From: Dyadobacter pollutisoli
Lineage (GTDB): Bacteria; Bacteroidota; Bacteroidia; Cytophagales; Spirosomataceae
Length of the DNA: 64,000 nucleotides
NCBI RefSeq assembly: GCF_026625565.1
Contig: NZ_CP112998.1
Coordinates: forward strand, 1,862,501 to 1,926,500
Reading direction: 5' to 3'
Both the position numbers and the translations under genes were made by a program. Under the pieces are notes generated by a model. It was not told where the DNA came from and ran no database searches. It saw only the letters and a program-made list of their open reading frames with translations. How positions within the stretch are numbered: the stretch's first letter is position 1; the number at the start of each line of letters is the position of its first letter. Of this stretch, positions 9,253 to 17,421 are shown in pieces.

Positions 9253-9260
9253 TATTTTTG
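9253..9260 (+). promoter_or_regulatory. Candidate -7 promoter box (TAnnTTTG type)
   Basis: TATTTTTG matches the Bacteroidota -7 consensus TAnnTTTG and lies 32 bases before the LuxR-type gene start. No convincing -33 TTG is seen at the right spacing, so this is a weak call in an AT-rich gap. Confidence 0.35.
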
Positions 9261-9292
9261 ATATTAAGAATAGCATTTATTGAAAATCTCCG

Positions 9293-9766
9293 ATGACAGC
9301 AGGCTTTTTCAGCAAACACAGGCCGACGATTCTATACGGCATCTCATTGGCCCTGTTACTGTTCCTTTTAAAGTGGCTGGAACTGCGTTTTCTGATCATT
9401 AACCATATTGTCGAAATATATGCCGGTGCCATTGCGCTGATTTTCACTGGCCTGGGGATCTGGCTGGCGATGAAGCTGATCAAGCCCAAAGTCGAGACGG
9501 TCATTGTGGAGAAGGAAGTGCCTGTGTTTTCGGATGGCAGTTTTACATTTAATTCGAATGAGGCACAAACGCTTGGGCTTAGCAAGCGTGAGCTGGAAGT
9601 GCTGCAACTGATCGCGGAGGGAATGAGCAATCAACAAATTGCGGACCAGCTTTTTGTGTCTTTGAACACCATTAAAACACATTCTTCTAGACTGTTTGAC
9701 AAAATGGAGGTGAAAAGCCGCACACAAGCAGTTGAAAAAGCCAGGCGGCTAAGTCTGATACCCTAG
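9293..9766 (+). CDS. Membrane-anchored LuxR-type transcription regulator
   Basis: A 157-residue protein with two membrane helices (about residues 11-32 and 38-60), a short linker, and a C-terminal LuxR/GerE helix-turn-helix (about residues 93-155, LSKRELEVLQLIAEGMSNQQ, then VSLNTIKTHSSRLF). There is no receiver or ligand-binding domain, so it looks like a DNA-binding domain tethered to the inner membrane. It is followed after 120 bases by a DUF4199 membrane protein on the same strand; this LuxR/DUF4199 pairing suggests a joint function. The mechanism (regulated proteolysis, membrane-sensing or DNA tethering) cannot be read from sequence. Start ATG at 9293 precedes the first helix directly. 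Confidence 0.85.
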   Translation: MTAGFFSKHRPTILYGISLALLLFLLKWLELRFLIINHIVEIYAGAIALIFTGLGIWLAMKLIKPKVETVIVEKEVPVFSDGSFTFNSNEAQTLGLSKRELEVLQLIAEGMSNQQIADQLFVSLNTIKTHSSRLFDKMEVKSRTQAVEKARRLSLIP

Positions 9767-9886
9767 TAATTTTTCTGCTTTGTTGTCAAAAACAGGTATC
9801 ACTATCAAAATCACCCGAAAGTATGAATTGAATTGATCAGCGGTTCTCCAATTTGCTATCTCATTTGATCAAAAACTTAACTGGTT

Positions 9887-10417
9887 ATGAAAAGGATCGT
9901 TATAATTTGTGGATTAATCTCCGGCGTTATCGTGTCGACATTTATGGTCTCATCCATTGCTGTCTGCTATAATAAGGAAAGCTTCGAGGGGAACATGCTG
10001 CTGGGATATGCTTCCATGCTCCTGGCTTTTTCTCTGGTTTTTGTGGGTATTAAAAACTACCGCGACAAACACAATGGCGGTTTTGTAACATTCGGGAAAG
10101 CCTTCATGATTGGTCTTTACATCAGCTTAATCGCCTCGACTGTTTATGTGATTGTCTGGCTTGTTGACTACTATTTATTCATTCCGGACTTTATGGAAAA
10201 ATTTGCCGCCAGCTCCATCAACAAGTTGCAGGAGGATGGGGTTTCCGGGGCTGAGCTGGAAAGTAAGATTGCGGAAATGGGTACTTACAAGGAATTTTAC
10301 AAAAGTCCGCTGGGAGTAGTGCTGATTACCTACATGGAAATCCTACCGGTCGGATTGGTTGTTTCTTTGATTTCGGCGCTTATTTTGAAGAGGAGTGGCG
10401 GACTTGCCAAGTCTTGA
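9887..10417 (+). CDS. DUF4199 family membrane protein
   Basis: Inner-membrane protein of 176 residues with four hydrophobic helices (about 4-26, 38-56, 72-96 and 146-168). The arrangement and the blocks SMLLAFSLVFVGIKNYRD and GGFVTFGKAFMIGLYISLIA fit DUF4199, a family of unknown function common in Bacteroidota. Between helices 3 and 4 is an extramembrane segment of about 50 residues (NKLQEDGVSGAELESKIAEM). The last five codons and the stop (GLAKS, TGA at 10415-10417) are supplied by the left arm of a hairpin repeat that begins at 10401, so the C-terminus may have been altered by repeat insertion. It lies downstream of the tethered LuxR regulator. Confidence 0.8.
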   Translation: MKRIVIICGLISGVIVSTFMVSSIAVCYNKESFEGNMLLGYASMLLAFSLVFVGIKNYRDKHNGGFVTFGKAFMIGLYISLIASTVYVIVWLVDYYLFIPDFMEKFAASSINKLQEDGVSGAELESKIAEMGTYKEFYKSPLGVVLITYMEILPVGLVVSLISALILKRSGGLAKS

Positions 10418-10431
10418 CGACTTGGTAAGTC
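10401..10431. repeat. Dispersed hairpin repeat, copy 1
   Basis: Two 13-base arms, GACTTGCCAAGTC (10401-10413) and GACTTGGTAAGTC (10419-10431), pair with one G-T wobble around a 5-base loop. The arms are themselves partly palindromic. Copy 2 at 12481-12511 is the reverse complement of this element with a single mismatch in the loop region. This copy overlaps the end of the DUF4199 gene and could also act as a transcription terminator, though no T-tract follows. Confidence 0.8.
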
Positions 10432-10449
10432 TCGCTTTGAATAAGAGTT

Positions 10450-10469
10450 GCAAGTCTCAAAAGACTTGC
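10450..10469. repeat. Short hairpin related to the flanking repeat
   Basis: GCAAGTCT (10450-10457) pairs perfectly with AGACTTGC (10462-10469) around the loop CAAA. The arms share the GACTTGC/GCAAGTC core with the two larger hairpin repeats nearby, so it is probably a decayed or half-size third copy. Confidence 0.6.
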
Positions 10470-10611
10470 CTGGTCTTGTATGGTTACCACAGGCGGTGAG
10501 CAAATAAGGCATACCGCAAGAAAATTATAAGTGCCATTCATTCATTTGTAACCATTAAATCCATTTGAGGTAAATAATTTCATTTCATCCATTCACATTA
10601 AACCATGAAAG

Positions 10612-12468
10612 ATGAAACGATTTTATTACCTCATTTTAGTTTTGATATGGCCAGCGATTTGTTTGGCTCAACCAGGATCATTGGACCAAACTTTTGGACA
10701 GGGAGGGAAGGTGGTAACGGGGGTGACTGTTCCCCATAATTTGATTAACAAAATACTAATTCAAGAAGATGGTAAGACCGTAGCTATCGGATATTCCACA
10801 CAGGTTCAATATGCGGGTCAATTTTGCCTAATCAGGTATAACTCAGACGGTAGTTTAGATAATTCGTTTGGAGTAAATGGAGTGGTAGAAACGCAATTCG
10901 GGACCAACGAAGACGTAGCGTCCTCAGGAGTAATTCAGCCAGATGGAAAGATAATCGCTTCAGGGTACACTTGGAATGGCTCAAATCATGACTTTGCAAT
11001 GGTGAGATACGAAAAGGATGGCAGTATTGATCTGACCTTTGGTGTAGCTGGTGTTGTTAAGACAGATTTTTATGGCGAAAATGAGCAGGCGAACTCCATA
11101 GCTTTACAACCTGACGGTAAGGTAATAATCGCAGGGTATTCCCAAGATTTAGCAAATTTCGACATAAATATAGCCCTCGCGAGGTATAGCAGTGATGGTG
11201 TGTTGGACAGCGAGTTTGGAGACAACGGCAAAGTTATTATTGGTTTAGGCCAAACCGGAGTTTTGGGAGAAGCGGATGCCTGGCAGCTTGCGAGGGGAAT
11301 TGCCTTACAGCAGGATGGGGAAATTTTACTCACCGGATTTACGGAATTATTGAATGATGCGAATCAAGCTCCGGAGGATGTTTTGATGTTGTTGAGAATA
11401 AAGAATACTGGGAGGCTAGATGATGGATTTGGGGTTAATGGTGTTGTGACTACCAAGATCGGATTTAAGGATGTTGGATCTTCGGTTGACATTCAGGCAG
11501 ACGGTAAAATCATTGTTCTGGGTACAACTAGACCTGTATTTGGAGGTTACGATGATATGCTGCTTGTAAGGTACAAGAGTACAGGAGAGCTAGACAACTC
11601 TTTTGGGAATAACGGAATTGTCAAGACTGTATTTAGCAACACGGATGACGTAGGAGGGAGTTTGGCTTTGCAATCTGACCAGAAAATCGTTGCAGTAGGA
11701 TTTACAGCGGTTAATAATGGATCAACCCTCGATTTCGCTATGGCGAGATACAATACTGATGGAACGTTAGACAATAGCTTTGATGGTGACGGGAAAGTTA
11801 CTACGGATTTTAACGGAAATTGGGACGTGGGTACATGTTTAGCTATTCAGAATAACGGCAAGATTGTAATTGGGGGGTATACTTTCGTAAATAATGACCA
11901 CAAGTTTGCGATAGCCAAATACAACAATGACGCGGCACTACCTGTAACATTAGCCACATTTGACGCAATCAAACAAGAAAATCATGTCTTGTTAAGGTGG
12001 AAAACGACCTCCGAGGAGAATAGTGACCGCATTGAAGTTCATCGAAGTGTTGACGGCAAGAAGTGGGATACGATCGGATCAATTAAAACATCAATAGATT
12101 CTCAAAGAGAGAAGGAATATGAACTATTAGATCAAAAGCCAAATGCTGGTAAAAATCTTTATCGCCTCAGAATGACCGATTTGGATGAATCATTTTCATA
12201 CAGTAGAATCAGGTCTGTCTTGATGGATCAAGGTGAATTTGTAAAGGTTTATCCAAATCCGGCATCCGGAACGCTTAAAATTCATCTTGTAAATAAAGGG
12301 AATGTTGCAAATTCGGAATTGCTGAATCATCTTGGCAGACAAGTGTATCATTCCAGAGAATTTGCGGAGGAAATCAATTTGGAGGGTATTTCAAGTGGTA
12401 TGTATTCACTGGTCCTAACTTTCAGCAACGGATCTAAGTATTCAAGCAAAGTTGTGGTAGAGAAGTAG
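10612..12468 (+). CDS. Secreted delta-60 repeat protein with type IX secretion sorting domain
   Basis: Exported 618-residue protein. A signal peptide (MKRFYYLILVLIWPAICLAQ) is followed by seven delta-60 repeats of about 50-60 residues, each opening with a motif such as GSLDNSFGVNGVV, GSIDLTFGVAGVV, GELDNSFGNNGIV or GTLDNSFDGDGKV; these fold into a propeller-like beta structure. After residue 440 comes a beta-rich linker (LPVTLATFDAIKQENHVLLRW) and then a C-terminal type A sorting domain beginning VYPNPASG and ending SSKVVVEK, which directs export by the type IX system and anchoring at the cell surface. The gene is visibly more AT-rich than neighbours (24 G/C in the 60 bases from 11101, against 30 in the 60 from 13501) and is flanked by inverted hairpin repeats. 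Biological role unknown; probably surface adhesion or display. Confidence 0.9.
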   Translation: MKRFYYLILVLIWPAICLAQPGSLDQTFGQGGKVVTGVTVPHNLINKILIQEDGKTVAIGYSTQVQYAGQFCLIRYNSDGSLDNSFGVNGVVETQFGTNEDVASSGVIQPDGKIIASGYTWNGSNHDFAMVRYEKDGSIDLTFGVAGVVKTDFYGENEQANSIALQPDGKVIIAGYSQDLANFDINIALARYSSDGVLDSEFGDNGKVIIGLGQTGVLGEADAWQLARGIALQQDGEILLTGFTELLNDANQAPEDVLMLLRIKNTGRLDDGFGVNGVVTTKIGFKDVGSSVDIQADGKIIVLGTTRPVFGGYDDMLLVRYKSTGELDNSFGNNGIVKTVFSNTDDVGGSLALQSDQKIVAVGFTAVNNGSTLDFAMARYNTDGTLDNSFDGDGKVTTDFNGNWDVGTCLAIQNNGKIVIGGYTFVNNDHKFAIAKYNNDAALPVTLATFDAIKQENHVLLRWKTTSEENSDRIEVHRSVDGKKWDTIGSIKTSIDSQREKEYELLDQKPNAGKNLYRLRMTDLDESFSYSRIRSVLMDQGEFVKVYPNPASGTLKIHLVNKGNVANSELLNHLGRQVYHSREFAEEINLEGISSGMYSLVLTFSNGSKYSSKVVVEK

Positions 12469-12480
12469 GCGAGGGGTTAA

Positions 12481-12511
12481 GACTTACCAAGTCTTCAAGA
12501 CTTGGCAAGTC
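12481..12511. repeat. Dispersed hairpin repeat, copy 2 (inverted)
   Basis: GACTTACCAAGTC (12481-12493) and GACTTGGCAAGTC (12499-12511) form a stem with loop TTCAA. It is the reverse complement of copy 1 at 10401-10431 except for one base. It lies between the convergent stops of the delta-60 gene and the AraC gene and may serve as a bidirectional terminator. Confidence 0.8.
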
Positions 12512-12515
12512 TAGT

Positions 12516-13433
12516 TTAATTACTAACAAAATCCTTCCGAAAGGCGGCCGGCGTCAGCCCGGTTTTGCTTTTGAAAAGTCTGTTAAAGTATTGCGGATAT
12601 TCGAATCCCAGGTTGTAGGCGGTTTCGTTAACGGTCAGATTGGTTGTCAACAGGATCTCTTTTGCTTTTTCGATCAGACCATTGTGAATGTGTTGCTGGG
12701 CACTCATACCTGTGAGCGAGCGCAGCATATCACTCAGGTAATGCGCGGAAACATTTAGCTGTTCTGCTATTTCATTGACAGTAGGCAGGTGGCGAATCTG
12801 ATCTTCCCTGAAAATCTGTTTGATAAGTTCTTCAAATTTCTCCAACGGCTCCTGCTCCGAACTTTGTCTGGTAATGAACTGCCTGTTGTAGAATCGGTTG
12901 CAATAATTGAGCAATACTTCTATATGTGACACAATTACATCCTGACTGAATGCATCAATGGATTGCTGATACTCGTTTCTGATATCCTCCATAATGCGAT
13001 CGATCATAGCTTCCTCTTTTTCCGAAAGGTGCAATGCCTCATTCATGTTGTAGGAGAAGAACCCGTAATGGTCAATGCGCTTGGCCAGGTCGTATTTTCG
13101 GATAAAGTCCGGGTGGATCAGAAGCATCCACCCGGCTATTTGAGAATAATCACCTTCTCTGTTTAATGTAAAAACCTGCTTAGGTAATGAAAAACCCATG
13201 ACGCCGTTGCTGAAATCATAACATTTTCGTCCGTAACCTATCGTAGCATTAATATTCTTTTTTAGAAAAATGCTGTAAAAATTATGGATCAACTTGTCGT
13301 CCGGCAAGTCGGGAAGCGCCACTGCGCATTTCAGCCCGATCACGCTGATCAGCGGGTGCTCAGGTTGAGGCATACCCATGATTTTATGATAGTCCGAAAT
13401 CGAGTTAATGATCAGTGGCCCTTTGTTTTTCAT
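12516..13433 (-). CDS. AraC family transcription regulator
   Basis: Cytoplasmic regulator of 305 residues: an N-terminal ligand/dimerisation domain and a C-terminal AraC double helix-turn-helix (about residues 205-302). The HTH shows LPTVNEIAEQLNVSAHYLSD for the first helix pair and ANETAYNLGF-like VNETAYNLGFEYPQYFNRLF followed by KTGLTPAAFRK for the second. It lies 13 bases downstream of an aldo/keto reductase gene on the same strand, so the two are probably one transcript and the regulator likely controls it. This pairing of AraC regulator with oxidoreductase is common in Bacteroidota. Effector is unknown. Confidence 0.9.
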   Translation of the reverse strand: MKNKGPLIINSISDYHKIMGMPQPEHPLISVIGLKCAVALPDLPDDKLIHNFYSIFLKKNINATIGYGRKCYDFSNGVMGFSLPKQVFTLNREGDYSQIAGWMLLIHPDFIRKYDLAKRIDHYGFFSYNMNEALHLSEKEEAMIDRIMEDIRNEYQQSIDAFSQDVIVSHIEVLLNYCNRFYNRQFITRQSSEQEPLEKFEELIKQIFREDQIRHLPTVNEIAEQLNVSAHYLSDMLRSLTGMSAQQHIHNGLIEKAKEILLTTNLTVNETAYNLGFEYPQYFNRLFKSKTGLTPAAFRKDFVSN

Positions 13434-13446
13434 TTTCCTGTCAATT

Positions 13447-14457
13447 TTACAAATTTACCCCAGCCATTGCAGACTCATCGTAACGCTCGCCGGCGATGCT
13501 TCCCAGCGGCAAAATGGATTCCAAATGCGCCAGTTCGGTGTCAGTAAAGGTAACACTTGCGGCGGCCACATTGTCTTCGAGGTACTTCACTCTTTTTGTC
13601 CCGGGAATGGGCACGGTACCTTTTGCCAATGTCCATGCGATGGCAAGTTGTGAGGGTGTGATTCCTTTTTCTGCTGCGAGCTGTTGAATTTCAGCCACTA
13701 ATTCAAGATTTTTATAAAAATTATCACCCTGAAAACGTGGAATGGTTCTCCGGAAATCGTCAGCCGGAAAGTCGTCCGGGCTTTTTAGGTCGCCGGTCAG
13801 AAAGCCTCTGCCGAGCGGCGAATAGGAAACAAAACCAATACCCAGTTCTTTCAATGTGTCGAACAGGCCATTCTCTTCTGGTGCTCTTTCAAAAAGCGAA
13901 TATTCGGTCTGCACTGCACTGATTGGATGGATGCTGTGTGCCCTTCTCAACGTCTGCGCTGATACCTCCGACAAACCAATGTACTTCACCTTGCCCGATT
14001 GCACCAGCTCGGCCATCGTGCCAACGGTATCCTCAATGGGTGTTTCAGGGTCGACGCGATGCAGATAATAAAGGTCAATGTAGTCGGTGCCCAGGTTCTT
14101 AAGCGAACGTTCCACCGATTTTTTCACATACTCAGGACGACCATTGATTCGCCAGGTAAGCTGTTCATTGTCATCTACTTCGTAGCCGAATTTGGTGGCG
14201 ATAATATATTGGTCCCGGTGTCCCTTGATTGCTTTACTGATCAACCTTTCGTTGAGTAGGGGGCCGTAGAGATCCGCTGTATCCAGAAAATTAACGCCCA
14301 GTTCCAATGCACGGTGAATGGTGGCTATCGATTCGGTTTCGTCGGCAACGCCGTAAATGTTCATGCCTGCAAGGGAGGTCATACCCATGCAACCCAGGCC
14401 CTCGACAGGAACTTCAAGCCCCTGGCTTCCTAATTTTGTTGTTTGAATGCTGCTCAT
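13447..14457 (-). CDS. Aldo/keto reductase
   Basis: NAD(P)H-dependent oxidoreductase with the (alpha/beta)8 fold, 336 residues, cytoplasmic; reduces aldehydes or ketones to alcohols. The catalytic tetrad is visible: Asp and Tyr in FLDTADLYG, Lys in IIATKFGYE and His in DLYYLHRVD. The C-terminal cofactor-binding block VPIPGTKRVKYLEDNVAA is also present. The N-terminus (KLGSQGLEVPVEGLGCMGM) resembles the AKR13/YajO-like group. It is the first gene of a pair with the AraC regulator downstream. The physiological substrate cannot be deduced. Confidence 0.92.
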   Translation of the reverse strand: MSSIQTTKLGSQGLEVPVEGLGCMGMTSLAGMNIYGVADETESIATIHRALELGVNFLDTADLYGPLLNERLISKAIKGHRDQYIIATKFGYEVDDNEQLTWRINGRPEYVKKSVERSLKNLGTDYIDLYYLHRVDPETPIEDTVGTMAELVQSGKVKYIGLSEVSAQTLRRAHSIHPISAVQTEYSLFERAPEENGLFDTLKELGIGFVSYSPLGRGFLTGDLKSPDDFPADDFRRTIPRFQGDNFYKNLELVAEIQQLAAEKGITPSQLAIAWTLAKGTVPIPGTKRVKYLEDNVAAASVTFTDTELAHLESILPLGSIAGERYDESAMAGVNL

Positions 14458-14561
14458 TATTCAGTTTGAAAATGGAAGTAACTAGTACAGCACAAAGGTG
14501 GCAGATTCAAACTCCCTGAAATTATACGAAACGGCCGGATTTGTATACGAATTGGAGGCGG

Positions 14562-16229
14562 CTATAGAACGGCGGCGTCGTTTTTAATGTAAAGCAAATA
14601 CCTTGGTTCCAACGTTACATTTCGCTTCTTATAGTTCAGAAAACCCATTTTAAGCCGTGTCACATGAAAATGCTGAGGTGTAGCCCGGACCTCCGCGTCG
14701 AGCCCGGATTTCAATAGGCTGTCGGCAATCGATTCCGTTGTATACAAGTAGCATGGCGCAGCTTCGATGAAATCCTGGAGGTATTCCTCATTGCGGATCA
14801 GGCTGACATCCCCCGGCGAGTAAAATTCGAAAGTATAGGAAAACGAACCGTATGCGGCCACGGGGATATTCTTGTTGTTTTCAGAAATCTCCCTGGCCGC
14901 TTGCCTGCCGGATTGGTATTGAAGTAAAAATGGATAAAAGAACTGGAAAAGGAAAATATAGAGCATGGCGGCCATCGCGTAACCTTTAAACAGCAGTTGT
15001 TGTAGCTTATTGCGGTAGCTGATCACGCTCGCAATCAGCACGATCACCAGTGAAATGATGGCTGCGAAAATGCCATTATGAATGCCAGTAATGTATACCA
15101 GGCCGGTTATACAAGCCAGTGCAGCAAACATGAGTACGGTCTGTACTGTCACCAGATGATCGATTTTTGGAGATTTGGCCAGCTGATAAAAGAAATAGGC
15201 GGTGATCATTGAAAAATACGGAAATTCAATCACCAGATAATGTGGCAGCTGGAACCGGGAAAGGGAAAATAGCACGAATGTGACCAATGTACTGCCATAG
15301 ATCACCCAGCGCATGGGAGTGGCATTTTTATCAAACCTCAACAGGTAAACAATTCCTGCCACCAGCCCCACCGACCACGGCAGAAACGCCCATAGTGTGG
15401 TGTGCAGGAAGAATGTTACGTCACCTTTTCCTTTAATGGGGCCCGTATTAAAAAACCTCCCGAACTGGCTGTCCCAAAAGAAAAAACGCAACCCGGAAAC
15501 GCGTGTCTCTCCAAAAACCACCTTTTCGGGGTGTAAATCGAACTGTACATACAGGCTGTACAATTCGGGCAGAATGAAAATAAAACACAGACCTAAAAAT
15601 AACCACCAACGGTAATTCAGCAGCTGATTAAACTGCCTGGTCACCATCCAGAAAATCATCCAGCCGCCTCCAATGGTGATGAGCACAAAAATGCCTTTGG
15701 TCATGATGGCGCAGGCGGTGAAGAGTGCAGCAGCTGCAATATGGAGCCAACGGCCTTCTTTGTAGATGCGCAGCATATGCCAGGTCGCGCCGGTGATGCA
15801 GGCAGTGAGGTAGGGCTCCGCGCGGACGTCGAAATTGGCCAGCGTACTGTGCAAGGCGACCGTGTAAATAAGTACGGCTATTCTGGCAACGTCGGCATTG
15901 AACAACTCTTTTGCGATAAGGAAAGTATAGCGCAGGCTGACAAGCCAGAAAATGAATGCGGGAAGTTTATAGGCGAAACCGGTAATACCGAAGATTTTAT
16001 AGCTGATCGCCGCCATCCAGAATGGAAAATGAGGCTTGTCGAGCCAGTCATGACCGTCGCCGTAGAGGTTTATCCAGTCATTGTGTTGTACAATATGCTT
16101 GGCAATGGTGGCATAGAGCGCGCCGTCGGGTTCCATAATGTCCAGCCACAGGCCGGGAATGTTGAGAAGAATGCCGAGCAGCAGCAGCCACGGAAAGTAC
16201 CGGTGTAAGATTGGATCATGGTTATTCAT
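14562..16229 (-). CDS. GT39/ArnT-like membrane glycosyltransferase
   Basis: Polytopic inner-membrane protein of 555 residues with about 11-12 hydrophobic helices in the first 410 residues and a small periplasmic C-terminal domain. The first loop carries the acidic motif MEPDGALYATIA (Glu33, Asp35) followed by HDWLDKPHFPFWM, the arrangement seen in PMT/ArnT lipid-phosphate-sugar glycosyltransferases, which transfer a sugar from a polyprenyl-phosphate donor at the periplasmic face. Acceptor (lipid A, protein or glycan) is unknown. Neighbours do not help: it is alone between an aldo/keto reductase and a degraded regulator. Hydrophobic periodicity and the loop motif make the family call good, substrate unresolved. 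Confidence 0.85.
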   Translation of the reverse strand: MNNHDPILHRYFPWLLLLGILLNIPGLWLDIMEPDGALYATIAKHIVQHNDWINLYGDGHDWLDKPHFPFWMAAISYKIFGITGFAYKLPAFIFWLVSLRYTFLIAKELFNADVARIAVLIYTVALHSTLANFDVRAEPYLTACITGATWHMLRIYKEGRWLHIAAAALFTACAIMTKGIFVLITIGGGWMIFWMVTRQFNQLLNYRWWLFLGLCFIFILPELYSLYVQFDLHPEKVVFGETRVSGLRFFFWDSQFGRFFNTGPIKGKGDVTFFLHTTLWAFLPWSVGLVAGIVYLLRFDKNATPMRWVIYGSTLVTFVLFSLSRFQLPHYLVIEFPYFSMITAYFFYQLAKSPKIDHLVTVQTVLMFAALACITGLVYITGIHNGIFAAIISLVIVLIASVISYRNKLQQLLFKGYAMAAMLYIFLFQFFYPFLLQYQSGRQAAREISENNKNIPVAAYGSFSYTFEFYSPGDVSLIRNEEYLQDFIEAAPCYLYTTESIADSLLKSGLDAEVRATPQHFHVTRLKMGFLNYKKRNVTLEPRYLLYIKNDAAVL

Positions 16230-16404
16230 AACGTTGGGTTGATATTTTTTGGGGATAGCCGGTAAAGCAAATGGTATGCCGGGCGAAAATATATACGCAA
16301 CGAATTTTGAATTTGTGAACGTGATTGCCTTACAATCGGTGTTATATTATTGTTAACTCCTTTGAATCAGCCTTCTCCAATGTTTCAGGGCGGTTTGTTT
16401 CTCC

Positions 16405-16625
16405 CTATTCGCTGAGAACGGAAAGCGCCGCATCCAGCTTTTTCCAAGCGGGGTAAGCAGGTATTCCACGCATGCTGGCACTTCCGGGCACACGATTCTG
16501 TTGATCAGTCCGTCCCTTTCCATTTCTCTTAATGGCAGGATCAGGATGCGTTCGGAAATATTGGGTATGCTCTTGCGGAGTTCGCAGTAACGCTTGCTTC
16601 CGGTAAATAATCTCCACAGTATGGG
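16405..16625 (-). pseudogene. HxlR-family regulator remnant (N-terminus lost, frameshifted)
   Basis: Reading the minus strand from about 16625 gives VPILWRLFTGSKRYCELRKS, then IPNISERIL, LREMERDGLINRIVCPEVP and VEYLLTPLGK, which is the core of an HxlR winged helix. The dimerisation helix and start codon upstream are missing. The usual ending KKLDAALSVLSE occurs in a different frame; restoring one A in the AAAAA run near 16437-16442 would rejoin the frames. The N-terminal break coincides with the tail of an SDR gene on the other strand, so a deletion has probably joined the remains of a divergent HxlR/SDR pair. Non-functional. Confidence 0.75.
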
Positions 16626-16676
16626 TACACGACCGGCTCGGTGATTACCATTGATGGCGGTACTTTGAGGGGTTGA
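16611..16676 (+). pseudogene. C-terminal remnant of a short-chain dehydrogenase/reductase
   Basis: The plus strand reads YGYTTGSVITIDGGTLRG followed by TGA at 16674-16676. TTGSVITIDGG is the characteristic C-terminal end of classical SDR oxidoreductases. A stop (16608-16610) lies immediately upstream in the same frame, so only about 20 codons survive. It abuts the HxlR remnant on the other strand; HxlR regulators often lie divergent to the SDR gene they control, which fits a deletion that removed the middle of such a pair. Confidence 0.7.
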
Positions 16677-16693
16677 GTTAATTTTTTTTAACT
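16676..16693. promoter_or_regulatory. Candidate regulator-binding palindrome before the Crp-like gene
   Basis: AGTTAA (16676-16681) and TTAACT (16688-16693) form a perfect inverted repeat with six T residues between. It lies 40 bases before the Crp-like start. Two AGTTTAAC copies occur before the following reductase gene (17344-17351 and 17367-17374), so a shared half-site is possible. Operator role is inference. Confidence 0.35.
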
Positions 16694-16732
16694 TTCACAA
16701 ATTTTCAATCTTTGCCGCGCACAACATGTTTC

Positions 16733-17344
16733 ATGATTTTGGAAAAAGACTCAGAGCTTTATCCGCTGATTATCAGCCATATTCTCAAACGCATTGACCT
16801 GACGGAAGAAGAGCAGCGGCATTTTTGTTCGCTGCTAACGGTTCGCAGGCTGCTGCCACGGCAATATCTCGTGCAGCAGGGCGATGTTTGTCGTCATGAA
16901 AGTTATGTCTGCAAAGGATTCTTGCGCTCTTTTTACCTGGATGAAAAAGGTAATGATCATACCCTGCATTTTGCGATGGAGGACTGGTGGATCTCGGATT
17001 CCACCAGTTTCCATTTAGAAGTTCCGGCGCTGCGAAATATAGTTGCACTGGAAGCGGCCACATTGTTACAGATTGAAAAAAGCAACCTTGACCAGCTGTA
17101 TCGTGACATTCCTGGATTTGAAAGGTTCTGGCGGATCATGGAGCAGAAGGCCGGGATCTCGCAGGACCAGCGGATTATGAACAGTATCAGCCTGACCGGC
17201 GCAGAACGTTACGCAGCGCTCACCCAAAAATATCCAACCCTCGAACAGCGTATGCCGCAGCGGCACATTGCCTCTTATTTGGGCATTACGCCCGTCTTTC
17301 TGAGCCAGATCCGTAAGTCGAATGCCCGGCAGGATCTTAAATAA
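16733..17344 (+). CDS. Crp/Fnr family transcription regulator
   Basis: Regulator of 203 residues with an N-terminal cyclic-nucleotide-binding-like beta-roll (about residues 20-120, LPRQYLVQQGDVCRHESYVC and LRSFYLDEKGNDHTLHFAMEDWW) and a short C-terminal winged helix (RHIASYLGITPVFLSQIR). The ATG at 16733 (MILEKDSELY) is preferred over a TTG 21 bases upstream. The cAMP-contact residues of E. coli CRP are not obvious and no Fe-S cysteine set is present, so the ligand is unknown; this subgroup is common in Bacteroidota. The old-yellow-enzyme gene follows 77 bases downstream on the same strand and is the likely target or operon partner. Confidence 0.88.
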   Translation: MILEKDSELYPLIISHILKRIDLTEEEQRHFCSLLTVRRLLPRQYLVQQGDVCRHESYVCKGFLRSFYLDEKGNDHTLHFAMEDWWISDSTSFHLEVPALRNIVALEAATLLQIEKSNLDQLYRDIPGFERFWRIMEQKAGISQDQRIMNSISLTGAERYAALTQKYPTLEQRMPQRHIASYLGITPVFLSQIRKSNARQDLK

Positions 17345-17396
17345 GTTTAACTGCTTTTCTTAAAATAGTTTAACCTCCCCAAACTGCTGCTGACCA

Positions 17397-17404
17397 TACA
17401 TTTG
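17397..17404 (+). promoter_or_regulatory. Candidate -7 promoter box (TAnnTTTG type)
   Basis: TACATTTG fits the Bacteroidota -7 consensus and lies 17 bases before the start of the flavin reductase gene. The repeated AGTTTAAC boxes at 17344 and 17367 lie just upstream, where a regulator would act. No clear -33 TTG was found. Confidence 0.45.
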
Positions 17405-17421
17405 CATCAAAAAAGCAGTGT

